A stretch of 64,000 nt of DNA from Cellvibrio sp. PSBB006 (GTDB lineage Bacteria > Pseudomonadota > Gammaproteobacteria > Pseudomonadales > Cellvibrionaceae). Position numbers and translations under genes: made by a program. The notes under the pieces were generated by a model that saw only the letters and a program-made list of their open reading frames with translations, ran no database searches and was not told where the DNA came from. The stretch covers positions 4,276,001 through 4,340,000 of the forward strand of contig NZ_CP021382.1 in assembly GCF_002162135.1 (NCBI RefSeq), in the 5' to 3' direction. This document shows, piece after piece, positions 42,181-51,608 of the stretch. The first letter of the stretch is position 1. Each line of letters opens with the position of its first letter.

Positions 42181-43357
42181 ATGTCGGGGTATGCTTATCG
42201 GAGGAATTTTCCTGGCGATATTGTGACGGTGTCTGTCCGAGGTGTTTTTTAAAGATAGTGTTGAACGTCGATTTGGATGTGAAACCGGCCATGGCGAGGA
42301 TATCCAACATCGACGCATTCTGGTACTCCGCATCCCGTAATAAACGCTTTGCTTCTTCTACACGATAACCATTGATAAACTCAAAAAAATTCTTGCCAAA
42401 ATGTTGGTTCAATATGCGTGATAACGTCCGCTCCGGCAGCGAGAGGCGTTTCGCCAGCAGCTCGATACTGATATTGGAATCGAGAAAAGGTTTTTCCTTT
42501 GCCATAAAACTTTGTAAACGCTCGACTTGCTCCTGTTTAAAAAAAGGCGACGCCGGTTCTGCGGGTATATTGCGTTGATCGTCAATGCCATCAAATAAAT
42601 GGGTATAGCGAATACTGATAAACACCAGCGAGTTCACAAAAAAGAAGGTGAAGTAATTGGTGCAGATACCGAGGATGTTGGCCAGATCCGAACCGATCCG
42701 ATTGCCGATGACATGAATCAATAACGCCCAGCTTGCAATCAGGACAAAGCCACTGACAAACCAGGTCAGCCAACGCCGCTCACGATCCTCCAGGTTGGCA
42801 TAGTTATCGCGCAGCAAGCGACGATAGCGATGCAATTCATACAGGCACCAGCTGCCGTACAACATGATCGATAAATTGCGCAGCGTGATGGTATGGGTCA
42901 TTAATCCACCCCACATAAATTCCAGATCGCCCATCATCTCCACTTGCGTGGTATCTGGCTGCAAATAATATTGCCAGAGCAAGATGGCGCCGAGCACACA
43001 AACAGGCACCAGATGTATCAGGTATAAGGGTTTAAAACGAAAATCCCGATACAATACGGTGGAAACATAGCCATAAAGTAATGGTCCCTCTAGCCAGTAG
43101 GCGAAACCACCCAGTAACAAAATATCCGGGTCCCAGGCCAGAACAATATTGCGCAGCGAATCGCTCCACACCAGTAAAACGTCGATGGCCTTGAATGTAT
43201 TTAATACCAGGATTAATGCCAGCAAATGACTGCTGATATCGTTGCGCCGGCGCGTACTTTCAAGGAGCACAGCCAATAACAGATACTGACTGGCGGCCAT
43301 GAGCAGGATAAGATCGTGCGCATTAAACAATAGCGAATCGGGAGACAAGGTATTCAA
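42179..43357 (-). CDS. AraC-family regulator with membrane sensor domain
   Basis: 392-residue transcription regulator. The N-terminal two thirds have about seven hydrophobic segments (residues 10-240), suggesting an inner-membrane sensor. The C-terminal AraC DNA-binding domain (about 285-385) has both helix-turn-helix parts: ISIELLAKRLSLPERTLSRILNQHFG and MLDILAMAGFTSKSTFNTIFKKHLGQTPSQYR. Regulators of this layout often sit next to carbohydrate receptor genes and sense the periplasm or membrane. It is convergent with the STN-less receptor, whose control by it is an inference. Confidence 0.88.
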   Translation of the reverse strand: MNTLSPDSLLFNAHDLILLMAASQYLLLAVLLESTRRRNDISSHLLALILVLNTFKAIDVLLVWSDSLRNIVLAWDPDILLLGGFAYWLEGPLLYGYVSTVLYRDFRFKPLYLIHLVPVCVLGAILLWQYYLQPDTTQVEMMGDLEFMWGGLMTHTITLRNLSIMLYGSWCLYELHRYRRLLRDNYANLEDRERRWLTWFVSGFVLIASWALLIHVIGNRIGSDLANILGICTNYFTFFFVNSLVFISIRYTHLFDGIDDQRNIPAEPASPFFKQEQVERLQSFMAKEKPFLDSNISIELLAKRLSLPERTLSRILNQHFGKNFFEFINGYRVEEAKRLLRDAEYQNASMLDILAMAGFTSKSTFNTIFKKHLGQTPSQYRQENSSDKHTPT

Positions 43358-43379
43358 GGTGATAGCATCGTTAGTGATT

Positions 43380-43676
43380 ATGTTGGGAGAGTATAAACTA
43401 CAGCGACAATGCCTGCCATTTGTCGGTCATACGTGGCAAGAGTTCAGCCCGTCAAACGCTGTGCCGGTCGGCGGTGGTGATATTAACGAAAATTATTTTT
43501 TGCACGGCGAAGATCAGAAATACTTCGTCAAAATCAATCGTCGCCATCATCAACTTTTTGCTGCAGAAGCGCAGGCACTTGAACAGATACAGGCCACTCA
43601 TACGATTCGCGTACCGGCGGTTGTCGCGGGTTACCGGTCGTCCTGCGTGAGGTTGATCAACAGTTTATTGGCGTAG
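43380..43676 (+). pseudogene. Truncated fructosamine kinase
   Basis: 98-residue fragment whose sequence VPVGGGDINENYFLHGEDQKYFVKINRRHHQLFAAEAQALEQI matches the N-terminal lobe of the fructosamine/ketosamine-3-kinase family (normal length about 290). It includes the nucleotide-binding Gly-rich strand and catalytic-lobe Lys. After TIRVPAVVA the family sequence is lost and the frame stops. The catalytic lobe is absent, so it should be inactive. Its 5' end lies 22 bp from the divergent AraC gene. Confidence 0.7.
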
Positions 43677-43739
43677 TGGCTGCATTATTGGCATAAGCCG
43701 ACACCCGGACGTAGCGGTAACTTTATTTTTTAAGCCTAC

Positions 43740-43767
43740 TGGACAGTGGTTGGGGCCTCTCTATAAT
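43740..43767 (+). promoter_or_regulatory. Sigma-70 promoter of the ATP-grasp gene
   Basis: TGGACA (43740-43745), 16 bp, TATAAT (43762-43767). Expected start near 43774, 24 bp before the ATG at 43798. The in-frame start at 43750 would lie upstream of the transcript, so it is rejected. Confidence 0.6.
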
Positions 43768-43797
43768 AGCGCGATTCCAACCCACCTCCGGTCGTAT

Positions 43798-44640
43798 ATG
43801 AAGCTGATCAGTTTCGATGCCCTGCGAACCTTAAAATTTCCATCGCACACCTATATCAAACCCGAACTTTTTTTTCGCCACAAAGAAGACATTCAGTCGG
43901 CAGACTGGGTGTTATTTCCAGATTATTGGCAACTCAACCCGTTGGTGTACGGACTTAAAGCGCGCATCTTTCCCAGCTTGCCCAGTTACCTCATCGGACA
44001 CAACAAGATTGAGATGACCCGCGTCTTTGAAACCCTGGTACCCAATCATGTTCCTTTTACCTTGATTCACGGCAACACCCCCGATAAAGCCAATGATATG
44101 TGGGATGCGATGCCGTTGCCCTTTGTAGCAAAAATACCCAAGGCCAGCATGGGCGAAGGCGTGTTCCTGATCGAGAACCGCGCCGACTGGAATGCCTATT
44201 GTAAAAAAACCGATGTGCTTTACGCACAGGAATACCTGCCGATAGATCGTGACCTGCGACTGGTCGTGATCGGTGACAAGGTGGTCGGTGGCTACTGGCG
44301 AATCCAGTCGGATAATGGTTTTCACAATAACATCGCCCGGGGCGGCACGATGATGCCCGGCTTTATCCCACCGGCGGCGATTGCACTGGTAGAGTCAGTC
44401 GCGCGCACATTGGGTGTTGATCACGCCGGCTTTGATGTGGCGATGGTGGGCGAGCATCCTTATCTGTTTGAATTCAATCGCATCTTTGGTACCCAGGGTG
44501 TTGAACAATTGATCGGTGACTTAACCCCGATCATCATCAGTTACCTTGAGCGAAAGCTGGATGAGTTTGATCCGACGACGCCGAAGCGGCCGAAAACGGG
44601 CGTGAATGGTAAGAGGGTTAGAATTAAACGGGCAGCTTGA
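43798..44640 (+). CDS. ATP-grasp ligase, RimK-like
   Basis: 280-residue protein of the RimK/ATP-grasp superfamily, which joins a carboxylate to an amine using ATP. Visible parts are the N-terminal pre-ATP-grasp region (about 1-90), VAKIPKASMGEGVFLI (ATP-binding loop, about 120-136), AQEYLPIDRDLRLVVIGDKVVGGYWR (about 160-185), and the metal-ligand block FDVAMVGEHPYLFEFNRIFG. The C-terminus is basic (KRPKTGVNGKRVRIKRAA), possibly nucleic-acid binding. The substrate is unknown. The start is set from the promoter at 43740. It ends at a strong terminator. Confidence 0.82.
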   Translation: MKLISFDALRTLKFPSHTYIKPELFFRHKEDIQSADWVLFPDYWQLNPLVYGLKARIFPSLPSYLIGHNKIEMTRVFETLVPNHVPFTLIHGNTPDKANDMWDAMPLPFVAKIPKASMGEGVFLIENRADWNAYCKKTDVLYAQEYLPIDRDLRLVVIGDKVVGGYWRIQSDNGFHNNIARGGTMMPGFIPPAAIALVESVARTLGVDHAGFDVAMVGEHPYLFEFNRIFGTQGVEQLIGDLTPIIISYLERKLDEFDPTTPKRPKTGVNGKRVRIKRAA

Positions 44641-44647
44641 TGTTAGC

Positions 44648-44675
44648 GATGTAACCTCCATCGGGAGGTTACATC
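44648..44675. terminator. Bidirectional terminator between convergent genes
   Basis: GATGTAACCTCC/GGAGGTTACATC, a 12-bp perfect stem with a 4-nt loop and short TTCTT, 8 bp past the ATP-grasp gene. Confidence 0.8.
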
Positions 44676-44684
44676 TTCTTAGCG

Positions 44685-46898
44685 CTATTTTGAAATGGTG
44701 ACCATTGATCCGGTTACCGGATCAATCTGGTTCAAACTATTGAAATAACTGCCGAGAATAGTGCCGTCGTTGAGATATAAAGCGTCGAAGACGCTTCCAT
44801 TAATGACTCGGCAGTTCTGCGTCGCGAAATCGTATTCGAGTACAGAAAACTCCCCGGTAATCAATAATTTTCCTTTGCTGGAATTAAAATCAAAATTCTG
44901 TGTGGACGCCGATTCTTCGCCGGTTAAAAATCGGTCGGTACCGTAGCTGTCAACACATTCATCAAACATCACTGTTCGATTTCCATTAGCCAAATTAACC
45001 TCCATAACGGCTCCCAGGAATTGGCTGAGCGCGAGCAGGCGATTATTTTCGCGATCAAGAACCAGGTCCACGGCATTTTTAATCATTGGTCCCGTTCCGG
45101 CTGAGTTGTCGAACAATACATTGCGCGCGAAAGTATCTGCATCAATGGTTGTTATGACACCTTCAACGTCGTCAATCACAATCAATTGATTATTCTCTGC
45201 ATCATAAGTCATGCCGCCGACTGCGGGCGTCAATGGGTCTACTGGTTCAAATACAGAAAAATATTCCTCTGTTATAAGATCAACCATTCCAATTCGATTT
45301 CCAAAGGATACAAAAGCTCGGTTGTTCGTCTCATCAAGAATCAGCCCGTTGGCAATTTCGTTATAGGCTGATGCGACATTAGAAATTTCGAGCCGGTTTC
45401 CGGTTTGCAAGTCGATTTTAAAGAGTGCTTCTGGCGCATTGCCCCCATCGTCCAAGGCGAACACGAACTCATTATTACTCGTTAAGGCAAGTTGGCGTGG
45501 GGCTATCATCTTATGGCCTTCACCGATGCCATTATGAAATAACAAGCCTCTCTCTCCAGAATTAATGTCCACGGTTAAAATTTCTTTCATTGAGTCATCG
45601 CCAATCAACAAGCGTTGATTCTCATTGTCCATAATCATGTAATTGATATGTGCGATGTTGAAAAAGTCTTGCTCATCATCGGGGGATATATAAATAAGCT
45701 CTGGCTCATCAAGGGGAATTTTAACGATATTTTTAAATCCCGCGACATAAGCATTTTCATAAGCCTTATCAACAACGATAGCGATGCCGGTGATATTTAA
45801 ATCGCCAATGAGAAGCGCCTCGTTTTTATTCGCCAGATTAACCGTTATAACCGCTTCGTTATATTCGTTATATGACCATACGTTAACCAGTAGTGAGCTT
45901 TCTGCGTAAGCAATACTTCTTGCATTTTTCAGTGTGCTCTCAGCGGCAGTTAGTTGTGAAATACTTTTGTCATTTGCGTTGTATTGAAAAATCACTGATT
46001 TTTGGCCTTCATATGATGAGGTTTCCGCTGGAAAATAGGAAACCAGCATGTAATAAAAGCCGGTATCTGGCGCAATAGCGGAATCTACAATCGTAGCCCA
46101 GGACCATAAGCTATCATCTAATTCGATATCCAGATTGGCTTCCTGGTTTTCTGCGCCGGTTGTTACGTTTGTTGACTGAACGACCAGTGTGCTTCCAGTA
46201 ATTCTGGCGGATAAGATATGGGTTCCTGCTGTATTGACTTGAGGAGCCTCAAGCACCTGAAATGGAGTTGATGCAGACATCGCCATTGTTGCGGTATCGA
46301 TGAAAAATTCTTCACGCGAGGAGAAATGAGCGTCGTATGCAGAACCTACAAAGCGATTATTAGCTTCGTCCAGTAAAAATACGTGGGGATAACGGCTATT
46401 GTTGAGTACGAGGTTTTCTTGTTCACCGTGGGTTATATTTCCCGCCTGGTCTTCAACTATTAGCTCGATATCGCTTTCACCATAGGGCAGCTCAAGGGTT
46501 ACTTCCCAGGTTATTTCCGTTGTGTCGTTGGACTTTTGTAATCCACTGGCCTGCTTGCTCTCTTGGTTATTCTGAAGAGTAGCTGCAACACCATTGACTT
46601 TTATACTGCTAATGCCCGTGTCGTCGCTGGCGGTACCCCGGACAGTGATCGTGTTGGAGTCAGTCTTTGCACTTTGTTTGGGAAAGGTAATTTTTGCGGA
46701 AGGTGGCAAAGCCCCGATACTGGATGCTGCTGCGCTTGACGATGCGGGTGAACTTGATGGTGTGCTGGAGGCAGCCAATGATGAGCTGCCTCCTGTATTA
46801 ATGGGCGGTGTATCGGACGATCCGCCTCCACCGCCGCATGCAGTAACCCCTAAAGCCAGTATCAATGAGGCAAAGAGTCTAAAATTTTTATTAATCAT
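44685..46898 (-). CDS. Beta-propeller lipoprotein with Ig-like domain
   Basis: 737-residue secreted lipoprotein. Signal peptide with lipobox LGVTAC (Cys near residue 22) and a Gly run; then a Ser/Ala-rich linker with SSSPASSSAAASS, typical of Cellvibrio-type secreted proteins. An Ig-like domain (about 70-160; ITVRGTASDDTGISSIKVNGV) is followed by a beta-propeller built of repeats such as YENAYVAGFKNIVKI, NQRLLIGDDSMKEILTV, NNRAFVSFGNRIGMVDL and NNRLLALSQFLGAVMEV. The ATG at 46898 has AGGA 8-9 nt upstream. The composition appears A+T-rich compared with neighbours. It may bind polysaccharide or sense the surface; no catalytic motif is clear. Confidence 0.8.
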   Translation of the reverse strand: MINKNFRLFASLILALGVTACGGGGGSSDTPPINTGGSSSLAASSTPSSSPASSSAAASSIGALPPSAKITFPKQSAKTDSNTITVRGTASDDTGISSIKVNGVAATLQNNQESKQASGLQKSNDTTEITWEVTLELPYGESDIELIVEDQAGNITHGEQENLVLNNSRYPHVFLLDEANNRFVGSAYDAHFSSREEFFIDTATMAMSASTPFQVLEAPQVNTAGTHILSARITGSTLVVQSTNVTTGAENQEANLDIELDDSLWSWATIVDSAIAPDTGFYYMLVSYFPAETSSYEGQKSVIFQYNANDKSISQLTAAESTLKNARSIAYAESSLLVNVWSYNEYNEAVITVNLANKNEALLIGDLNITGIAIVVDKAYENAYVAGFKNIVKIPLDEPELIYISPDDEQDFFNIAHINYMIMDNENQRLLIGDDSMKEILTVDINSGERGLLFHNGIGEGHKMIAPRQLALTSNNEFVFALDDGGNAPEALFKIDLQTGNRLEISNVASAYNEIANGLILDETNNRAFVSFGNRIGMVDLITEEYFSVFEPVDPLTPAVGGMTYDAENNQLIVIDDVEGVITTIDADTFARNVLFDNSAGTGPMIKNAVDLVLDRENNRLLALSQFLGAVMEVNLANGNRTVMFDECVDSYGTDRFLTGEESASTQNFDFNSSKGKLLITGEFSVLEYDFATQNCRVINGSVFDALYLNDGTILGSYFNSLNQIDPVTGSMVTISK

Positions 46899-47259
46899 TA
46901 GATTCATCCTGATCTGAAGTTTCTTGTCATTAATCGTTGAATAAGGCTCGCTCTCCAAACTTTAAAAGCCTGGTACATGGATGGTGGAGATTGAAAAGGA
47001 AACGTCAGGAAGTTGTGCGCTATCCTTGCCTTTTTTGGATTCATGCTCCATCCACAATAGAACATACTCACGGGCGCGAGGGCCGTGGCGATTTAGTCTA
47101 GCCAAAAGGCTATCTAAGTCAATTCATTTATTATTACTGATTATTGCCAGCCATTTAATAACTGCGGCGGGGACTTGCTCGATAAAAATAATCTTTTAGT
47201 TATATGTCGCCGGCCCGACTTATCCTTCCAGGCCGCGCTTTTCGCACGGGTCACGCCAT
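46899..47259. other. Intergenic region between lipoprotein genes
   Basis: 361 bp, minus-strand upstream of the beta-propeller gene and downstream of the metallophosphatase gene. Small frames here lack support. No terminator or known operator was recognised. Confidence 0.5.
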
Positions 47260-49305
47260 TTATTTTGCGCTTGGTGTGTTATCCGTTAAATCGATTATCT
47301 GCCCTTTATCGAGATCCAGCAAAAAATGGTCGCTGGGCTGGGTAACTGAAAACTGCTGCAATATGGTAAACAGCGCGGCGAGCTTTTCACGATAGGTCAC
47401 CCAACCTATATCATCTCCCGGTTTATTGATGCCGGGGGCGGCATTGGTAGCCAATTGATCGGAGATAACGCGATATTGTTGCAGCCGCAGTGCGGAGATG
47501 TGCTTTAGGGCGAGCTGGTCGGCATTGCGTAGTCGGTAGAGGTCCAGCCCTACATCCTGGCCTGTCCATGACGTAAAGCTTTCCAGCTTCCAGCTATACT
47601 GGCTGGCCACCTGGTTGGCTTTTTCTGTTGCCGAATGCCATGCTTTTTGTAAAGCCTTATTCTGAGACTTTCCCAAACGCAACAATTTAATCTGCTCAAG
47701 GCCGATATCAATATTAAGCTGTGACAGTATCAATATATCTTTTCCGTCAAGAGTTAACAGCAGGTCGCGAACATCGCTGGGCCACTCTTGAGGTAAAAAA
47801 CGCAATCGCACAAGTTCCCGTAAATGCCACTCCGTGAATGCCTGGTAACTATCGGATTGTAATATCTCTCGATCCCAGATATGTGGTGCATTTACATCAT
47901 GTAAATGCTTCCACTCTGCATAATAGTGCTCGAAAAGTTCGTTAAAGCGTGGAACCGTTTTGAGGATAACGGTGTGTACTTCAATCTGATGTTGCTGCTT
48001 GATGGTCAACACTTTATAGGCGGGAACATAGGCAGCCAGTGAAGGGGCCTGGATATTAAATAGAACCTTGTCTTCATCTCGGTAGATCCCTGTATCATTA
48101 ATGTGCATATGACCCGCTACATGTAATTTAAGGCCAGTTTCTGCAAGGATTTTGCTGGTATGCAAGCTTGGCTTACGGTCGAGTTGGAACTGTCTGTCTC
48201 CAACCAGTTTTGCTATGTCATCCGAAGCACCATCATAAAACTCATGCATGGGAAAGTGAGAAAATGCAATCAAGGTTTTCTGCTGCACGTGTGCACGTTG
48301 TACTACCTTATTGATCCAGTTAAGTAGATGCGCTTTGTGCGTGACAACCTTGTTATATCCTGCATTGCCGGAACCAAGATAATTTTCTGCATCTTGTGCA
48401 TCGCCACTGCTATTTGATTTGGGCTTATACACATTAGCATCAATAGCAAGCAACCAGATGCCGGGCGTCGGTTCAACCAGGTAGCTGCTGTCCGGTACCG
48501 AATAACAATCAGTGTAACCTTGCTGTTTATAGGTTCCGCCAGTTCCCTGATGGCAAATTTCATATTGCCGTAATGCAAAACCCGCCTGGCGATGTGCTGT
48601 CGCATAATCGTAATCCCCATAAGCGTAATCGCTGTAAGGGGTTTCGAAATACACATAGTCCGGCTTCGGATAAAAGCCGTGCTCGCCCAGCAGGCTCATG
48701 ATGGGTTCGTAACCCCACTCCATAACGTCATCGGAACAGATAACAGGGTGGGCGTCGGGCTTTTGGGTTTGCGATGTACAGGCAGGATGTTGATGGCTAA
48801 AGACAGGTTGCTCTTTGCCCTGCTCGCCAAGGTAATCCCATTTGCCCGCCGGGTGAGAGAACGGTCGGGTAGGGTCGTGATTGCCGGGGGCGGAAAAAAA
48901 TTCCAGGCCGTGCTCTTGATGATAATAATCGAGTATTTTCTTTAATCCACGAATGTGTAACGGTTGGCCGTCATCGCTGAAATCGCCTGGCAGAGCCACA
49001 TATTTAATTTTTTTCTCGACGATGTCATCCAGTGCAGCCAGCAACGCGAAATAATTCTCGTTAAATAGCCGGGTTGAATTTAATTGGGCGCTCATCGAGC
49101 GTATGGTGGCCAATTTTTTTCCGTCGGGCGTGTCCGTGGGCAACCCCACAAATGCCTGATCGACAAAGTCTCCATAGATGTCATGGAAATGGATGTCCGG
49201 CATAAAAGCAATAGACAAGTCTTCTGTTTGTGTCGTTGTGGGTGTGGTGGTGCAGCCGAAGATAATCAGACAGGAAAAAAATAATAAACCAAACGCGGGC
49301 TTCAT
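47260..49305 (-). CDS. Calcineurin-like metallophosphatase lipoprotein
   Basis: 681-residue predicted lipoprotein (lipobox IIFGC, Cys near 18). The N-terminal metallophosphoesterase domain (about 30-430) shows the metal-ligand series MPDIHFH (D-x-H), LPGDFSDDG (GDxx), APGNHDPTRP (GNHD), FSHFPMH and AGHMHINDTG. The C-terminal part (about 430-680) is helical and of unknown function. The enzyme should act on phosphate esters at the cell envelope; secreted members often handle nucleotides or phospholipids. The ATG at 49305 gives the best signal peptide; a TTG four codons upstream is possible. A palindrome lies 90 bp upstream. Confidence 0.82.
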   Translation of the reverse strand: MKPAFGLLFFSCLIIFGCTTTPTTTQTEDLSIAFMPDIHFHDIYGDFVDQAFVGLPTDTPDGKKLATIRSMSAQLNSTRLFNENYFALLAALDDIVEKKIKYVALPGDFSDDGQPLHIRGLKKILDYYHQEHGLEFFSAPGNHDPTRPFSHPAGKWDYLGEQGKEQPVFSHQHPACTSQTQKPDAHPVICSDDVMEWGYEPIMSLLGEHGFYPKPDYVYFETPYSDYAYGDYDYATAHRQAGFALRQYEICHQGTGGTYKQQGYTDCYSVPDSSYLVEPTPGIWLLAIDANVYKPKSNSSGDAQDAENYLGSGNAGYNKVVTHKAHLLNWINKVVQRAHVQQKTLIAFSHFPMHEFYDGASDDIAKLVGDRQFQLDRKPSLHTSKILAETGLKLHVAGHMHINDTGIYRDEDKVLFNIQAPSLAAYVPAYKVLTIKQQHQIEVHTVILKTVPRFNELFEHYYAEWKHLHDVNAPHIWDREILQSDSYQAFTEWHLRELVRLRFLPQEWPSDVRDLLLTLDGKDILILSQLNIDIGLEQIKLLRLGKSQNKALQKAWHSATEKANQVASQYSWKLESFTSWTGQDVGLDLYRLRNADQLALKHISALRLQQYRVISDQLATNAAPGINKPGDDIGWVTYREKLAALFTILQQFSVTQPSDHFLLDLDKGQIIDLTDNTPSAK

Positions 49306-49781
49306 GAATTGCGCCAACCTTCTTCAGAAATAGATCTTCGCTATAAAAAATGAATACAGGAAATACTCGGCAGAGACTAACGATGATAATAAAAATGGGT
49401 GCCCTGGGGCACCCGAAGCTATGCTATCAAAACTAAAACCCGCTAATTGAGATGAGGCGAGTGAGACATTGCGGAAACGACTGCGTCAAAAGATGATGTG
49501 CTGCATGAGGGCGTTGCGCAAATCACGCTGAACTTCAGGCGTTGGATACAGTTTATGGCGCCAAGGTGACAAATTTGTTACGGATGTCCCCTTCCCATAC
49601 CCATCGTGCGGTCGGGGTTAAATAGCCTGCCTCCGCTGTCGCTATTATTTAATTATGTGAGGCGGCAAACCTAAGCAAGATAGATTCTTAAAACGCGACG
49701 CAAATCACTGGATTTTGCACAGGTGCCGTTCTATTGTTCAGGCGTTTATCTTCATATTCAGCCAAGCAACAGGAGGTTACC
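49306..49781. other. Divergent region before the second PEP-CTERM gene
   Basis: 476 bp with no supported gene. It holds the palindrome at 49397 and should contain both promoters. Unlike the gene at 31364, no in-register sigma-54-like pair was found. Confidence 0.5.
49397..49414 (-). terminator. Short palindrome before the metallophosphatase gene
   Basis: GGGTGCCC-TG-GGGCACCC, 8-bp arms and a 2-nt centre; on the minus strand it is followed by ATTTTTATT. It could end an upstream transcript or serve as an operator. No gene upstream on the minus strand is near enough to need it. Confidence 0.4.
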
Positions 49782-50441
49782 ATGCGCGCCAATCCAGGGT
49801 TTCTTGCGATAATAAAAAAACTGTTTTTAGCTATCCCGCTCGGCTTGTTTGTTGCACTTCCCGCTTCTGCGGTAGTGATTAATTTTGATGATTTGACATT
49901 AGTACCCAGTGATCCCGATTTTCCCTGTTTTTGTGATTATCCACTGACGAATGAGTACGAGTCCCAAGGCCTGGTGATCGACGGTGGCTTTTTGGCGGAA
50001 TACTCGGAGTGGGACGAGAATATTGTGTCCGGTCCAAATTATTTATTGGGAAGCAATTACCTGCAGCTCAGCTTTGTGGGAGCCTTGCCCACCTTTGTCA
50101 GTATGATCGTCAGTGCTGCGCACGAAGAGGCTATCTTTTTTGATGTCTTCGGTGCGGGCGGCCTGATAGACGAACAACAAACCAGCGGTTATGCGGGGCC
50201 CTACAACGACACGCCCTACACACCCAATCAGTTGATGACCTTTACATCGGCAGAGGGAATTTCCTCTATCGTTATTGAGGGTTTTTATAATCTGCGAACC
50301 TCGGCCATGATTGATGACCTGGCTTATGAATACACCAGCGTGCCAGCGCCTTCATCGCTGGTGTTACTGGGTTTGGGGCTTCTGGGCCTGGCGTGGTGTC
50401 GGCGCGGTAATGCCGTCGGTAATGGTGCGAGAAAGCGCTAA
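49782..50441 (+). CDS. PEP-CTERM exported protein
   Basis: 219-residue protein with a signal peptide (LFLAIPLGLFVALPASA) and a C-terminal sorting region VPAPSSLVLLGLGLLGLAW-CRR, a PEP-CTERM-like variant (VPAP for VPEP). The middle (about 25-190) is acidic and beta-rich, starting VINFDDLTLVPSDPDF; a similar form occurs in PEP-CTERM proteins with lectin-like domains. The start is fixed by CAGGAGG 5 nt upstream, so the frame from 49734 is rejected. It converges with the ApbC gene, overlapping it by 4 bp. Confidence 0.85.
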   Translation: MRANPGFLAIIKKLFLAIPLGLFVALPASAVVINFDDLTLVPSDPDFPCFCDYPLTNEYESQGLVIDGGFLAEYSEWDENIVSGPNYLLGSNYLQLSFVGALPTFVSMIVSAAHEEAIFFDVFGAGGLIDEQQTSGYAGPYNDTPYTPNQLMTFTSAEGISSIVIEGFYNLRTSAMIDDLAYEYTSVPAPSSLVLLGLGLLGLAWCRRGNAVGNGARKR

Positions 50442-51541
50442 TCAACAATATGAATCAGTGGTGCGGCCGCAGCCTGCAAGTTAGTTTTCCACAGCGCTGC
50501 GCTCACCTTGTTCGCCAAGGCCAGATAGGCGGTTGTTAACGAACCAGTGGGATCTTTGATAACCGTCGGTGTACCGGCGTCGATATGTTCTCGCACAGTG
50601 CGATCTAGTGGCAGGGAGCCTAGCAGGCTTACCTGATAATCCCTGGCCAGTTGTTGCGCGCCGCCTTCACCAAAGATGGATTCGGCGTGGCCACAGTGAG
50701 AGCAAATGTGGGTCGCCATATTTTCCACAATCCCCAGCACGGGGATATTCACTTTGTTAAACATCTCAACGCCTTTGCGCGCATCAATTAAAGCCATCTC
50801 CTGTGGCGTGGTGACGACTACCGCTGCGGATACATTCACTTTTTGTGCGAGTGAAATATGGATATCGCCGGTGCCCGGCGGCATGTCAATAATCAGATAA
50901 TCCAGCTCACCCCAGCGGGTCATCTCTAACAATTGTTGCAGTGCACGTACCGCCATGGGGCCGCGCCAGATCATCGGTGTTTTTTCTTCGGAGAGGTAAG
51001 CCACCGACATGGATTTCAAACCATATTTTTGTATCGGCTCGATGGTTTTTTCATCCACCAGCGTCGGTTTACTCTCAGCGGCAATGCCGAGCATGGTACG
51101 CATACTGGGGCCATAAATATCGGCGTCGAGTATGCCCACCTTTGCTCCCTCCGCTTGCAGGGCGAGTGCCAGGTTAACGGCGGTGGTGGATTTACCCACG
51201 CCGCCTTTGCCGGAGGCGACCATAACAATATTTTTTACCGCAGCAAGTTGTCCCTGGCGTGTGATAGACGGTGATGCGTAAACATCGGAATGAATATGAA
51301 CATTCACTCCAGGCAATCCGGCTTCCTCCAGATGATGGGTTAAAGCCATGGCGAGCAAGTGATTTTGTGAGTTCGCTATTAATCCCAGCGTAATAGAAAT
51401 ATCAATAGTGTTTTCATGGATTTTTATCGCCGAGACAGCCTTCAGTGCGACGTAGTCCTCCGCTAGCCACGGCAGTTGAATCGTTTGCAAGGCTGCTATA
51501 ACCGAAGCTTCGGTAAACCTTCTCGCTTTTTGTGCAATCAT
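50438..51541 (-). CDS. apbC: Iron-sulfur carrier ApbC/Mrp
   Basis: 367-residue P-loop ATPase of the Mrp/NBP35 family that carries and delivers [4Fe-4S] clusters. An N-terminal DUF59-like domain (about 10-80) precedes the deviant Walker A VASGKGGVGKSTTAVNLA (about 105), Walker B-like LIIDMPPGTGD, and the bridging Cys pair CSHCGHAESIF that binds the cluster. ATG 51541 is used; GTG 51553 in frame is possible. It is the last gene of the AprA-like locus, where it may mature the ferredoxins and the flavoprotein partner. The 55-bp gap to the exporter gene permits co-transcription. Confidence 0.9.
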   Translation of the reverse strand: MIAQKARRFTEASVIAALQTIQLPWLAEDYVALKAVSAIKIHENTIDISITLGLIANSQNHLLAMALTHHLEEAGLPGVNVHIHSDVYASPSITRQGQLAAVKNIVMVASGKGGVGKSTTAVNLALALQAEGAKVGILDADIYGPSMRTMLGIAAESKPTLVDEKTIEPIQKYGLKSMSVAYLSEEKTPMIWRGPMAVRALQQLLEMTRWGELDYLIIDMPPGTGDIHISLAQKVNVSAAVVVTTPQEMALIDARKGVEMFNKVNIPVLGIVENMATHICSHCGHAESIFGEGGAQQLARDYQVSLLGSLPLDRTVREHIDAGTPTVIKDPTGSLTTAYLALANKVSAALWKTNLQAAAAPLIHIVD

Positions 51542-51608
51542 TTTTTTCACCACCAGTTGGTTAAGGTTAATGGGGCTTTGTTGGCTGGCTTTTATTAACT
51601 GACTTTTA

